Position numbers and translations under genes: made by a program
Shown here: positions 8,645 to 17,740 of the stretch, one piece after another
Numbering within the stretch: the stretch's first letter is position 1
Layout: every line of letters starts with the position of its first letter
From: CAIKZD01 sp041675165
GTDB lineage: Bacteria > Patescibacteriota > Minisyncoccia > Moranbacterales > UBA2206
Reading direction: 5' to 3'
Assembly (NCBI GenBank): GCA_041675165.1
Contig: JBAYUI010000005.1
Location: forward strand, 1-51,816
Length of the DNA stretch: 51,816 nucleotides
The notes under the pieces: model-generated
What the model was told of the DNA's origin: nothing
Databases searched by the model: none
What the model saw: the letters and a program-made list of their open reading frames with translations, nothing else

Positions 8645-9910
8645 ATGTTATTCTCCTGGATCTTATTATTAGTGCTGTATCTGCCTTTCCAAGTGGCGCT
8701 GAACCCGATGGCAGGGATCGATCTAGCATCCATACGGGTGGTTATCTTGGTGATTTTTCTCGTTTGGCTGGGTAAGGGGCTAAAGGACAAAAAAATTTAT
8801 ATTCCCCTAAATTTTCAAACGGGAGGTGTCATTACTTTTCTTTTTTTTGTCTCCTTCTCGGCGTTTTTTGCCAGAAATGTCGATTGGAGCATTCGGAAAT
8901 TGGCTTTTATTTTCTCCATTTTTCCCATCTATTTCGTGGTTTCCGAGGTGGTGAATGATACTGAGAAGCTCAGGAAAAGCATAATGGGATTGGTCATTTC
9001 CGGAACATTGGCCGCCAGCCTCGGGATCGCGCAATTTTTCGCGCAATTTTTCATCGGGGTGGATGCGCTCTACCGTTTTTGGTCGAGTTATGTCGCAATT
9101 CCTTTTTTAGGGAAGACTTTTTCGCAAGCGGTTCTGGCGCATCCGTCTTGGCTGGTGGACGTTTCCGGACATACCTATTTCCGCGCCATTTCTCTTTTCC
9201 CCGATCCGCATATGTTCGCATTTTTTCTGGGGCTTCTTCTGCCTCTGGCAATGGCGTTATTTTTTAAAGATAGGAAAACTGGATGGCTTTTTTGTGCTGG
9301 AATTATTCTGCTAGCGGAGCTGCTTACTTTTTCTCGGGGTGGATATCTTGGCTTGGTGGGCGGAGCCTTGGCGCTGTTTTTCATCTTTCAGAGTAAGGTG
9401 GGTAATAAATATAAGATCGTGATTTTTTTAAGCATAATTGCGATGGTTTCGATACTTGTGGTTCCTAGTCCGATCTCTTCCCGTTTTTTTTCCAGCTTTA
9501 ATCTGGAAGAAGGTTCGAATGTCGGTCGGCTGGTGATGTGGAGTGAAGCGGCAAAAAATATCCTTATTCATCCATTTTGCGGAGTGGGTGTTGGAAACTT
9601 TTCTTTGGCGGTCGATCCGCTGGCCACTTACAGAGAACCTATTTACGCGCATAATACATATCTGGACATTGCGGTTGAAGATGGACTACCGGCGGCATTA
9701 GCGTGGCTGGGAATCATAGTATTTTCCCTGATTGTTTTTTTCAAAAAAGCAAAACAGGAAGTTTTGTTTTTTGGCGCGGCCATAAGCCTGATTGTTTTTT
9801 CTATCCACTCTCTGACAGAAACAGGCCTCTATTCACCCGTAGTTTTGACGCTTTTTCTAATGATTTGTGCTTTTTCCAATAACCAAGAAAAAAATGAAAA
9901 AGTTAGTTAG
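8645..9910 (+). CDS. O-antigen ligase/polymerase-like membrane protein (Wzy_C/WaaL family)
   Basis: A 421-residue protein with 10-12 predicted membrane helices. The extracellular loop of the Wzy_C (PF04932) family is recognisable: FSRGGYLGL, GRLVMWSEAAKNILIHPF with GVGVGNF, and the conserved YAHNTYLDIAVEDGLPAA (H-N-x-Y and E-x-G). These enzymes polymerise flipped oligosaccharides or ligate them to a lipid or protein acceptor. It is 4 bases after the preceding GT2 gene and overlaps the next, similar protein. Whether this copy is the polymerase and the next the ligase cannot be told from sequence. Confidence 0.85.
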   Translation: MLFSWILLLVLYLPFQVALNPMAGIDLASIRVVILVIFLVWLGKGLKDKKIYIPLNFQTGGVITFLFFVSFSAFFARNVDWSIRKLAFIFSIFPIYFVVSEVVNDTEKLRKSIMGLVISGTLAASLGIAQFFAQFFIGVDALYRFWSSYVAIPFLGKTFSQAVLAHPSWLVDVSGHTYFRAISLFPDPHMFAFFLGLLLPLAMALFFKDRKTGWLFCAGIILLAELLTFSRGGYLGLVGGALALFFIFQSKVGNKYKIVIFLSIIAMVSILVVPSPISSRFFSSFNLEEGSNVGRLVMWSEAAKNILIHPFCGVGVGNFSLAVDPLATYREPIYAHNTYLDIAVEDGLPAALAWLGIIVFSLIVFFKKAKQEVLFFGAAISLIVFSIHSLTETGLYSPVVLTLFLMICAFSNNQEKNEKVS

Positions 9911-11102
9911 TCTGGAAAATTTGATCTATCTGATCGTTTTTTCGCTGCCGCTTTATCTGATCCGTGAGCAGGTTTTGTTTTTGCGCACCAATGTATTGGA
10001 AAATCTGATAATGGGTGCTTTCATCTGGTGGTTGATAGTTTTTTTCAAATATGCAAAAATAGAAAATTTCTATTTTGAATATCGGCGATATCTTGTTTGC
10101 GGGGCGCTTATTGTAACTGGGTTTTTCTGGGCAGCCTTTTCGAACGGGCAAGCGCTTCAGTCACTAAGCATAATAAAGAGCTGGTTAATTTTTCCTTTAA
10201 TCCTGTTATTTGTGGCGGCGGATGTCCTTCCTCAAGAAAGGCTGAAAAATATTTTTCTTGTTTACGCAGCTTCGACTTTTTTAGTGGCGGTCATCTCGAT
10301 AGGTTATCTGCTCTTAGGCCATCTCACTTATGATGGGCGGCTCATGGCCTTTTTCAATTCACCCAATTATCTGGCGATGTATCTGGCTCCCGGCGTCCTT
10401 ATGAGTCTTTGGGCGAGGACTTTTTTGAAATGGAAGATGAAGATGGCACTAGTGTTTTTGGCTGTGCTTTTAGTGGCGCTGTTTTTCACCTACTCTTATG
10501 CGGCTTTTGGGGCGGTTTTTTTGAGCTCGCTCGTCGTTTTATGGATGGCAAAGATGAGAATACCATCTGGTTCTAGCAGGCACTTGTTTCTGAAAGAAAT
10601 CTTGGCGGCAGGATTGATTTTCATCCTCTTTTTCGCTGCTCAGGCAGGGAACGATAAGTTTAGCAATATATGGGAGCTGCGCTCTCGATCGTCTTTGGCC
10701 TCGCGCGCTATGATTTGGCAGGCCTCTAGCCGGATGGTGAAGGACAATCTAATAACAGGTATCGGGGCCGCCAATTTCCAGAAGACTTATCTGGCATATC
10801 AAAAATTCTTCCCGCCCTATTTGGAATGGGCCGTTCCTCACCCCCAAAACATTTATCTGGCGATCTGGCTTTTTGGAGGGCTATTGGGCGCAGTTGGTTT
10901 TTTAGGACTCCTTTTCTTTTTTTTCAGAGATTTATTGAAAAACAAAAGCCAAAATTCTTTGGAAATTTTAGCCTTAGGCATTATGCTCTATATTTTATTG
11001 CACGGACTGTTCGACACCACTTATTTCAAAAATGATCTAGCGATAGTTTTTTGGTTGAACTTCTTGGTCTTGAAAAAGGCGACGGGAGAGCTAGAGAGCT
11101 AG
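9894..11102 (+). CDS. O-antigen ligase/polymerase-like membrane protein, second copy
   Basis: About 402 residues from the ATG at 9894 (MKKLVSLENL), which I prefer over the upstream in-frame ATG at 9867 because it overlaps the previous gene by only 17 bases and opens directly before the first membrane helix. It has about 10 helices and the Wzy_C loop (SRAMIWQASSRMVKDNLITG, GIGAANFQKTY and VPHPQNIYLAIWLFGG). It is paralogous in layout to the preceding gene but clearly diverged. Having two such enzymes is consistent with one polymerising and one ligating glycan. It converges with the next gene and overlaps its end by 12 bases. Confidence 0.84.
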   Translation: MKKLVSLENLIYLIVFSLPLYLIREQVLFLRTNVLENLIMGAFIWWLIVFFKYAKIENFYFEYRRYLVCGALIVTGFFWAAFSNGQALQSLSIIKSWLIFPLILLFVAADVLPQERLKNIFLVYAASTFLVAVISIGYLLLGHLTYDGRLMAFFNSPNYLAMYLAPGVLMSLWARTFLKWKMKMALVFLAVLLVALFFTYSYAAFGAVFLSSLVVLWMAKMRIPSGSSRHLFLKEILAAGLIFILFFAAQAGNDKFSNIWELRSRSSLASRAMIWQASSRMVKDNLITGIGAANFQKTYLAYQKFFPPYLEWAVPHPQNIYLAIWLFGGLLGAVGFLGLLFFFFRDLLKNKSQNSLEILALGIMLYILLHGLFDTTYFKNDLAIVFWLNFLVLKKATGELES

Positions 11103-12227
11103 TTTATAAATCTTTCCATCGAGCTTGTTGACGAAAAACAGCAAGCTCTCACCTTGGTTCAAGAATAACTGGCTGGCATCGTATTGTCCTTTGATGCTAC
11201 CAACTTCCACCACGCGCGTTTTTTTGCCGGTGGCTATGTCCACTTTCCAGAAGGTGTCCGTGGTTTGAAATTTGCCATCCTTGTAGTCATTGGGCAAGAC
11301 TGAATTATCCGGAATTCCTCCCGGCAGAGCATAGAAGACGATTTTTCCATCATTCGACCAAACACACTTAGTGATGAAAGTGGGAATTTCCAAATTTTTA
11401 TATTCTCCGCCCCGAGAATTCATAAGGCCTAGTTCCATTTTGGTGCCTCCTTTGGCGTCCGTGTGGCTGACCAAGGCCCATTGGCCGGAATTGTCCCAGA
11501 GATAATCAGCGCCGAAATTTTTTGTGTCCAGGGTCGCTATGTCTCCGCCGACAACGGGCATAGATTGGAAATTAGCCGGCAGATAGGCATCGCCCGAATT
11601 CCAAAAAGAAATCAGACCCGTACGCGGAATTTGAGCGACAGACAAATTTTTATAGGGAATATCGGACAGCTTGGTCCAATTTTTTCCGTCCGGATCGGAA
11701 ACATTCAGGGTGCGCGTTTTGGTTTCGGCGTCATAATATTTATATAAGATCCGGTTAGCGTTGATCTGCCAAGAGACTTGATCTAAATTGCTTTTGAGGG
11801 GCGCGCTTGTTTTGGCGGCGAGATCATAAAAGGAAAAAGGAGTTTTTGCGTCATCAGTTTTGACAATGATTTTTGAACGGTCGACCGACCAAGCGGCATC
11901 TAAGGGATCGGAAATGTTTTCAAAAGAGAGAGTTTTTTGGACATTGCCATAAAAATCTATCTGGAAAAGTTGGCCGGTCTTTTTCGACAGATAGTCGATG
12001 CTGTTTTTGTCGGAAGAAAGGACAGGCGCAAGCACCGTCTCTTTTGAAACGGCGGTTATTTTTCCGACTTCATCCGCGGGGGTGGCATTTTGGGCGGTAT
12101 CAGCGTCGGTTTTTTTGGCCGTTGTAGCGGAATTGTTCTTGAAAGACAGATTGTACACGCCCCAAAAGAGCAGGGACACGGCCAAGACAAAAAGAGAAAG
12201 AAAAAATATTTTTTTGAGAACAGACAT
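11091..12227 (-). CDS. Membrane-anchored TolB/WD40-like beta-propeller protein
   Basis: 378 residues with an N-terminal signal anchor at about 5-27 (IFFLSLFVLAVSLLFWGVY) and an extracytoplasmic domain built of repeated four-strand units (LFQIDFYGNVQKTLSF, WSVDRSKIIVKTDD, WDNSGQWALVSHTD, WSNDGKIVFYALPG). This is a TolB/dipeptidyl-peptidase-like propeller pattern. No catalytic triad is recognised, so a binding or scaffold role is more likely than an enzymatic one. It is the last gene of the long minus-strand T4SS-like operon, 18 bases after the pilin-like gene, and may belong to the apparatus. I do not recognise a named family. Confidence 0.7.
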   Translation of the reverse strand: MSVLKKIFFLSLFVLAVSLLFWGVYNLSFKNNSATTAKKTDADTAQNATPADEVGKITAVSKETVLAPVLSSDKNSIDYLSKKTGQLFQIDFYGNVQKTLSFENISDPLDAAWSVDRSKIIVKTDDAKTPFSFYDLAAKTSAPLKSNLDQVSWQINANRILYKYYDAETKTRTLNVSDPDGKNWTKLSDIPYKNLSVAQIPRTGLISFWNSGDAYLPANFQSMPVVGGDIATLDTKNFGADYLWDNSGQWALVSHTDAKGGTKMELGLMNSRGGEYKNLEIPTFITKCVWSNDGKIVFYALPGGIPDNSVLPNDYKDGKFQTTDTFWKVDIATGKKTRVVEVGSIKGQYDASQLFLNQGESLLFFVNKLDGKIYKLAL

Positions 12228-12245
12228 AGTTTTTATTAAGCGGGC

Positions 12246-13157
12246 TTACTTAAAAGGGCTAGGCGCGCTGCAATTAAAAGTGTACCAATTGGTTTGCTGG
12301 ATGATTGCATTAGTGTCATAAGAAAGTGCCCACATTACCACATTCACCAAGAGCCAAGCGCAGAGTACGATGGTGAAACCGATCAAGCTGGCGGAAAGAA
12401 AATTTTTCGCTTGGGTGAGCAGGCCTTCGTTGCCGGAGGAAATGATGTAGATGAAGCCGGAAACAAAAATACCAAATACGGCTACGGTGATGAGTAGTTT
12501 GGTACCGAAATCCACTAGGTTTTTGAAACCGACGATGAAATCGCACAAAGTGCAAGCGTTGGCTGGGTCGCTGCCGTGTCCGCAAGGGATGAGCCCACCG
12601 GAACTTTTAGGGGAGGTTGTACCGCTTATGTCCAAAATAGCCAAGCAGTCTATTCCATTGGAGGCATAATGCCCTGTCTTTCCATCTTTAGTGATACACG
12701 ACGAAGTCGTTCCGTTGGTAGAGGTATTGGTCGAGGTCTGGGTGTTTGTCGTGGTTGAACCTTCCGCCAATTCAAAATTTCCATCCGAACCCATCTCATA
12801 TTTTTTCCCGTCTCCATTTTCAAAAACACCATCAGCTGTTTCGCTATAAATTTTTCCGTCACTGGCTATTATATGATCCTTATTGTTTTCATCAACATAA
12901 ATTATATTTTTTCCGGAGACGCTTGCCCGAAGCGATCCCCCAGGACTTGATACGCCAGCTAGTCCGTTAGGCAGATAGGTGAGATTGGTGCCGTCATAGG
13001 AATAGACTCTGCCATCCTTTTCCAATAAGGCGCCCACACCTTTTGTAAATGCAATGTTTCCTATAGTGACTGCATCAGCGGCGAGAGCCATAGAGAGTGG
13101 AAGCGCGGCAATTAGTAGGAAAATAATACTAAAAATCAGGGATGATTTTTTATTCAT
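12246..13157 (-). CDS. Pilin-like (VirB2/TrbC type) T4SS protein with beta-rich N-terminal domain
   Basis: 303 residues. The signal peptide is about 1-26 (LIFSIIFLLIAALPLSMALA). Residues 30-130 hold short repeats such as KDGRVYSYDG, SDGKIYSETADG and FENGDGKKYEMGSDG, suggesting an extracellular beta-rich repeat domain. A Thr/Ser/Asn linker (131-153) and a Cys-containing segment follow. The C-terminus has two hydrophobic helices at about 218-240 and 255-277, separated by SSGNEGLLTQAKNF, the usual layout of VirB2/TrbC-like pilin subunits in Patescibacteria and mycoplasma ICEs. Its position at the end of the T4SS-like operon supports a structural role at the cell surface. Confidence 0.72.
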   Translation of the reverse strand: MNKKSSLIFSIIFLLIAALPLSMALAADAVTIGNIAFTKGVGALLEKDGRVYSYDGTNLTYLPNGLAGVSSPGGSLRASVSGKNIIYVDENNKDHIIASDGKIYSETADGVFENGDGKKYEMGSDGNFELAEGSTTTNTQTSTNTSTNGTTSSCITKDGKTGHYASNGIDCLAILDISGTTSPKSSGGLIPCGHGSDPANACTLCDFIVGFKNLVDFGTKLLITVAVFGIFVSGFIYIISSGNEGLLTQAKNFLSASLIGFTIVLCAWLLVNVVMWALSYDTNAIIQQTNWYTFNCSAPSPFK

Positions 13158-13195
13158 AGTTTAAATTATAATTATGCATACCTGGAAATCCCGGA

Positions 13196-13738
13196 CTATT
13201 GTTTCGGGAGTGCTTTTCCGTTTGGGCAAAAGCTCAGTCCGTAATTCTTTCCAACAGCTCCTTCGTTGACAAATGAGGGGACATTCAACTCGACCTTCAG
13301 ATTGCAAGCTTGGTCTTTGGGGATATTCAAATCTTGCAAGAAAGTATTTTCGGCATTGGTCCTAGCAGTGGCTAAGTCAGGATTGAGCAGGGTGATCAAA
13401 AAGCCTTGATCTTGCGGAAAAAAAGAAATGATAAAATCATTGCTCTTTCCAAAGACAACACCATTTTTTGAAAGATTCTCTATGGGATTTTTGTAAAGGT
13501 TGTTTGTTTGGATATCGCCTTGTTTGGTTTTTATGGTCATCGTGGGGGCTGTTTTATCGGGAATGGAAAAATTGGACGTAGGTTGGGACGGAGAGACATT
13601 GGTGGACGTATATTGATCCGGCTGATTAGTGGCTGTGCCGGATGGTTGGTTTGCTTTGCGAAAAAACAGCAAAAAAACAAGAATACCTAGCAAAATTATT
13701 CCGACAACAAAGAGGATAGTTTTAATTTTTTTTGACAT
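13196..13738 (-). CDS. Membrane-anchored hypothetical protein of the T4SS operon
   Basis: 180 residues with an N-terminal hydrophobic anchor at about 6-26 (TILFVVGIILLGILVFLLFF), then a Pro/Ser/Thr/Asn-rich stalk (30-65) and a C-terminal extracytoplasmic domain with two cysteines (DQACNLKVELNVPSF and YGLSFCPNGKAL) that could form a disulfide. I do not recognise the family. It sits between two pilin-like genes with spacings of 38 and 16 bases, so an accessory role in pilus or machine assembly is a reasonable guess only. Confidence 0.65.
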   Translation of the reverse strand: MSKKIKTILFVVGIILLGILVFLLFFRKANQPSGTATNQPDQYTSTNVSPSQPTSNFSIPDKTAPTMTIKTKQGDIQTNNLYKNPIENLSKNGVVFGKSNDFIISFFPQDQGFLITLLNPDLATARTNAENTFLQDLNIPKDQACNLKVELNVPSFVNEGAVGKNYGLSFCPNGKALPKQ

Positions 13739-13754
13739 ATTGTTTTAAAAGCAG

Positions 13755-14675
13755 TTATTTATTAAAACCGCAGGTTTTATTGGCACCCCACTGCCCCCAC
13801 TTGGCTCCATTGTTACTGATGGCGCAAGCAGCCGCAATATTATTAGTAGAGTTTTTGGCAGCAGTTACGCACTGATCGTACAGGGGTTTATTGGTGACGG
13901 TGCAATTATGGTTATCGGCCGTATACGCTCCACCACTGAAAGCGCTGGGACAATTGAGTCCGCCTACATTGTGGTTGGTCATATTTATTTGGAATAGGCC
14001 CATTGAAGCGGAATTGCCATCTTTGCATATATCGGTTCCGCTTGGTATGGCATTGCCTCCACTTTCCCCTTTGCAGATGGAAGATGCTTGCGTGGCGTTT
14101 GAACCAAAGCAGGTGTTTTGTAAATTAGAGACCGAGCAGTCACCACTTTGCACGGGAGAGCAGGAGCCATTTCCAGTTCCACCTGTCGTGGTTGTTCCAC
14201 CTGTTGTTGTGGTAGTTGTTCCACCTGTTGTGGTGGTCGTTCCTGAGCTGGTTGTGGACTTGAACTTCACCAAGTCCGGATCGATCGTGTAAAGGAGCAG
14301 CCAAGAAACCAAGGCCAGAATCAGTCCGACGATGGCATCGGTTATTATTCCTTTGGCTTTGCCGGTCTGGGAAGTGTTTCCGGCGGAAGTCAAATAGACA
14401 TATCCGCCCAGCGTGATCATAAGGAGGGCGGAAATGCCAATGGTCCACAGGCCGAATTTGTAGACGGCCATCACATAACTGGGAAAATCGGCCGGAGCGC
14501 CAAAGCCGGGAATTTTTTCCATCGGGGTGTATGAATAAGAAGACGCGGCATTGGCTTCGACCTGTTCGAAGTTCGCCACACTAGTATCAGCGGCTGCGTA
14601 TTCTTGCGTTTGTCCGACAAAAAACGCGCTCGTCAAGAATACCATTGATAAAAACAATATCTTTTTCATTTTCAT
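13755..14675 (-). CDS. Pilin-like (VirB2 type) protein fused to a lytic transglycosylase domain
   Basis: 306 residues in three parts. There is a signal peptide (about 1-28) followed by two hydrophobic helices at about 68-95 and 108-132, separated by TSAGNTSQTGKAKG, which is the pilin/VirB2-like layout. Next is a Thr/Gly linker (140-170). The rest (172-306) reads as a lysozyme-like transglycosylase: ICKGESGGN with candidate catalytic Glu204, then SASMGLFQINMTNH and AAACAISNNG. That domain carries ten cysteines (172, 180, 189, 201, 217, 242, 258, 269, 284, 302), so it is likely disulfide-bonded outside the cell. It would cut peptidoglycan, the VirB1 role, while anchored in the T4SS. Confidence 0.8.
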   Translation of the reverse strand: MKMKKILFLSMVFLTSAFFVGQTQEYAAADTSVANFEQVEANAASSYSYTPMEKIPGFGAPADFPSYVMAVYKFGLWTIGISALLMITLGGYVYLTSAGNTSQTGKAKGIITDAIVGLILALVSWLLLYTIDPDLVKFKSTTSSGTTTTTGGTTTTTTGGTTTTGGTGNGSCSPVQSGDCSVSNLQNTCFGSNATQASSICKGESGGNAIPSGTDICKDGNSASMGLFQINMTNHNVGGLNCPSAFSGGAYTADNHNCTVTNKPLYDQCVTAAKNSTNNIAAACAISNNGAKWGQWGANKTCGFNK

Positions 14676-14682
14676 TTTAATT

Positions 14683-17061
14683 TTAATTTTCTCTTTTTAT
14701 TTCAGGAAAAAACATCAGGATGAGTTGTGACATAAAGAGGATCAGGAAGGCGGTCAGGACTATTCGTAGCAGGAAAGCCAAATAGGCAGGTATGCCGGTA
14801 TAGATGGTAGCGATGATTTTTTTGCTTTTGGCAGAAGCAGTTGTGGCGGTGCCGTCTTGGATGTTTACAGTAATGCTTTTCGAAACAGTGTTTTCGTAAA
14901 ACTGGCCATATGGTACGTTCCAATATTTGTTCAGCGCGATTTTTGTCGGATTATTTTGGGAATAGGTCGACTGGAGAGAGATGCTATAGCTGCTGCCGGC
15001 TTGTCCCGTCGGAATGGTCAGGACACCGCTGCTATCTACGCCATAGCTTGAGCCTGCGTCATTAGTCACGGCTGTTCCGTTTACAAACCAAATAAGATCA
15101 TCGGATGAAGGCGTGAAACCGGCCGCGACTGCCTTGAGGCGTATATAATTATTGGAGATGCCGTTAAAAGTGAGAGAACTGTAATCGGCCCACTCCTTGC
15201 CTTTCAAGTCGACATAATTGCCCAATTGGACCGGCTTGCAAACAGATTCATCAGCGGAGGCGATGGAGATTGTCGGATCGACCACCTGGAATGTCCTTGA
15301 TAGGTTTATTTTTTCGCCATTGTCTTTGTTGGTGGCGGTCAGGTTGACGACATATTGGCTGCCTACTCCTTTTAGGGCCGGAAAATAAGCGACATTGGAT
15401 TGTTTGCTGGCATCACAGCCATCAAAAAAGCAAGTCGAATAGGTGAAGGGCTTGCCGTCTATCGTCCAAAGAAAATCAGTCATATCCGAAGACGGAAGTT
15501 TGACGCCGACAATGGCATCTTTGGCGATTGGGCAGACGGCGTTTTCAAGGGTGCTGGTGCAGATTTCATCCGCCATACTGATATGCGGAGCGGAGGTGCC
15601 GGAAGTGGTGGTGCTAAAAGCACTGAGGGTGTCTCCATTGGAGTTTAGAGGAATTAGGATGCTGGCATGACCTTCTCTGGAAGAATCTCCCTCCGCATTT
15701 TCTTTCACATCCAATCGGACGTTCAGATATTTTTTAGGGTTGGTCAAGTTCAGCTTGAATTTGAAACTGCTCAGACCGAGCCCTTCCATCGTGGTCGCTT
15801 CTGGCAGATCGGCTTTGGCGATGGGACTGCCCCAATCGTCCGGATTGGCTTCGTCAGAAGCGAAAACTTGCCAAGAATATTGCAGATAGGCACTGTCAGT
15901 GGCATTGGTGATGGATGACTGAACGGTCAGATCATCGCCATTGCTCAAGGACGGATCGGAATAGGATGAAGGATCGTTTATGGGTGAAGTGGGAGAGGCG
16001 GAAAGGCTCACTTCTATTTTGTTGCTGCTAGGACTGTTTTCCGAGGGTGAAGTGAAATTGTCATAAAGGCAATCATTCAAAGCTGAAACATTAGGCATTG
16101 TGCCATCCGCGATCGTGGTTTTATGACACATTCCCTTGGGCGCCGCCCACATAGTGCGAAAAGAGGAGTCTTCTGTTTTACCGGGGTCAACAGCCACTCC
16201 TTCGACAACCACGCCGACCTCGTCTCCCGGAGAATAGGTCCAAGTGAAACTGTTTATGCCCAGCCCCGCTACATTGGCTTCATCGGTGTTGCCTGTTTGC
16301 GCGGTGTCGGCGCTGGTCGGATCCGTGTGCCAAAATTTTTCTTCATCGCGGCCAAAGTCTCCATCGCCCGTATTCATATGTGGCGCGTCAGGAAAAAAAT
16401 GGGTGTTACACTCCAAGGGAAAGGCCACCCCTGACCCGACATCATTGATGTAACAATAGGGAGTCTTGCCTTGCTGGTTGTTTCCTCCAAAAGTGGACTC
16501 GAAAGAACTGTCTCCATCAGGCGAAGCGGAATAATCGGCGCTTTCCCAGCTGAACCCGTTATTGGCAATGATGCGCATCGCTTTTATCTTGTAATCTTCA
16601 ATATCCACTCGTCCGTCATCATTGAGGTCGCATTTCCCTGAATCCTCCGCCCCGTCACAATTTTTTGTTCTCAAAAACCAAGTGAAATATAGATCTTTTG
16701 AATCATTCAGGAAATAGGTGGGTATGGCGGTGGCGGTAATGCTGCCGCCCGTTTCTGGATTAGAGGGGGAGAAAATGAGTGATACTTGCGGCGGAGTTTC
16801 CTTTTTGCTGTAGACGTTGAACGAGCCAATGGCACCGGAGAGCGTGTCTTTGTTGACGCCCAAAGAATCAAGACTTGAGCTGATAAGTCCGTTGACAGTA
16901 TCGGTCAGATCTGCCGATACGCCCGAGATGTTAGTGTCGGTACTGAGGGAGCCGTTAGTGATATTAACATCTTGTGTCTGGGCCTGAAGAACAAATGGAG
17001 AGAACAGTAAAAACAGGATAAGCACCAGTGACAAGCAGGCTTTTTGAGATTTTATTTTCAT
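14683..17061 (-). CDS. Large secreted, C-terminally anchored surface protein with dockerin/EF-hand-like loop
   Basis: 792 residues. There is a signal peptide at about 8-27, a mostly extracellular Ser/Thr/Asp/Asn-rich body with Ig/PKD-like phrases (PPQVSLIFSPSNPETGGSI, LTATNKDNGEKINLS), and one or two hydrophobic helices near the C-terminus (about 745-785) followed by FFPEIKREN. At 145-156 the sequence DLNDDGRVDIED is a textbook calcium-binding dockerin/EF-hand loop, followed by a helix. Paired cysteines around it suggest disulfides. It lies between a CPBP-like gene and the pilin-transglycosylase gene in the T4SS-like operon and is 7 bases from the latter. It may be the large surface component of the machine or an adhesin. 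Confidence 0.68.
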   Translation of the reverse strand: MKIKSQKACLSLVLILFLLFSPFVLQAQTQDVNITNGSLSTDTNISGVSADLTDTVNGLISSSLDSLGVNKDTLSGAIGSFNVYSKKETPPQVSLIFSPSNPETGGSITATAIPTYFLNDSKDLYFTWFLRTKNCDGAEDSGKCDLNDDGRVDIEDYKIKAMRIIANNGFSWESADYSASPDGDSSFESTFGGNNQQGKTPYCYINDVGSGVAFPLECNTHFFPDAPHMNTGDGDFGRDEEKFWHTDPTSADTAQTGNTDEANVAGLGINSFTWTYSPGDEVGVVVEGVAVDPGKTEDSSFRTMWAAPKGMCHKTTIADGTMPNVSALNDCLYDNFTSPSENSPSSNKIEVSLSASPTSPINDPSSYSDPSLSNGDDLTVQSSITNATDSAYLQYSWQVFASDEANPDDWGSPIAKADLPEATTMEGLGLSSFKFKLNLTNPKKYLNVRLDVKENAEGDSSREGHASILIPLNSNGDTLSAFSTTTSGTSAPHISMADEICTSTLENAVCPIAKDAIVGVKLPSSDMTDFLWTIDGKPFTYSTCFFDGCDASKQSNVAYFPALKGVGSQYVVNLTATNKDNGEKINLSRTFQVVDPTISIASADESVCKPVQLGNYVDLKGKEWADYSSLTFNGISNNYIRLKAVAAGFTPSSDDLIWFVNGTAVTNDAGSSYGVDSSGVLTIPTGQAGSSYSISLQSTYSQNNPTKIALNKYWNVPYGQFYENTVSKSITVNIQDGTATTASAKSKKIIATIYTGIPAYLAFLLRIVLTAFLILFMSQLILMFFPEIKREN

Positions 17062-17065
17062 CGAG

Positions 17066-17725
17066 TTATCTTACCAAATGAATTATATATGCATCTAATA
17101 TCATTATAAACAATAATCCGAAAATATACGAGTACAAAAAAGATTTGGTCTTGAACGTGATGAATCCGCCCACCAGAGAGACAAAAATGACCGGCAAAGT
17201 CTGCCAAGAAAAATTTTTTGTGAGAACGAGCAGGGAAAAATAAATTCCGGATTGGATAAGCACCGCCCAATAGGAAAATTGCCGATAAGAAAAAAGGACA
17301 AAGCTTTTGAAGAAAAATTCTTGGGCGAAAAAAAAGATATTCAAAAAGACTAATTCATAGAGTAGAAATAGGCCGAAACTGTTTTTTATTAATGAATTTA
17401 TGTGATAATGGGAAGAAAACCCGGCAAAGCGGATGAGCAGATAGAAAACGGCTAGGCCTAAAAAAAGGGCAAAAGCAGCTGAAAAAAGTCCATTTTTCAT
17501 ATTCCCCGCTTTCCAGCCATATTCTGTCGGATCGCGTTTGAGGATCAACTTGATATAAAGGACGGGCAGAACTATTAGGAAAAAAAGATTGCGCGAAACA
17601 GACTGGAAAGAATTGGTGGCGGGAAAAATTACTGACAGGATGAGGCAAGTCAAAATGACCGAAGAAGTGACTAGCAATTCTTTGTAGGGATGTAATTTTT
17701 CCAGCTGAGCGGTTGTGATTGGCAT
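17066..17725 (-). CDS. CPBP-like integral membrane protein with degenerate protease motifs
   Basis: 219 residues with about six hydrophobic segments. The region FAQEFFFKSFVLFSYRQF aligns with motif 1 of CPBP (Abi/CAAX-protease-like) proteins, which reads EExxxR; here it is QExxxK. The motif 2 and 3 histidines are not evident (IYFSLLVL and IIHLVR), so it may be inactive or a distant relative. It is 4 bases before the large surface protein and 15 after the next upstream gene, inside the T4SS-like operon. A role as scaffold or as processing factor for operon products is speculative. Confidence 0.55.
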   Translation of the reverse strand: MPITTAQLEKLHPYKELLVTSSVILTCLILSVIFPATNSFQSVSRNLFFLIVLPVLYIKLILKRDPTEYGWKAGNMKNGLFSAAFALFLGLAVFYLLIRFAGFSSHYHINSLIKNSFGLFLLYELVFLNIFFFAQEFFFKSFVLFSYRQFSYWAVLIQSGIYFSLLVLTKNFSWQTLPVIFVSLVGGFITFKTKSFLYSYIFGLLFIMILDAYIIHLVR

Positions 17726-17740
17726 AAGTTTGAAAATGTT

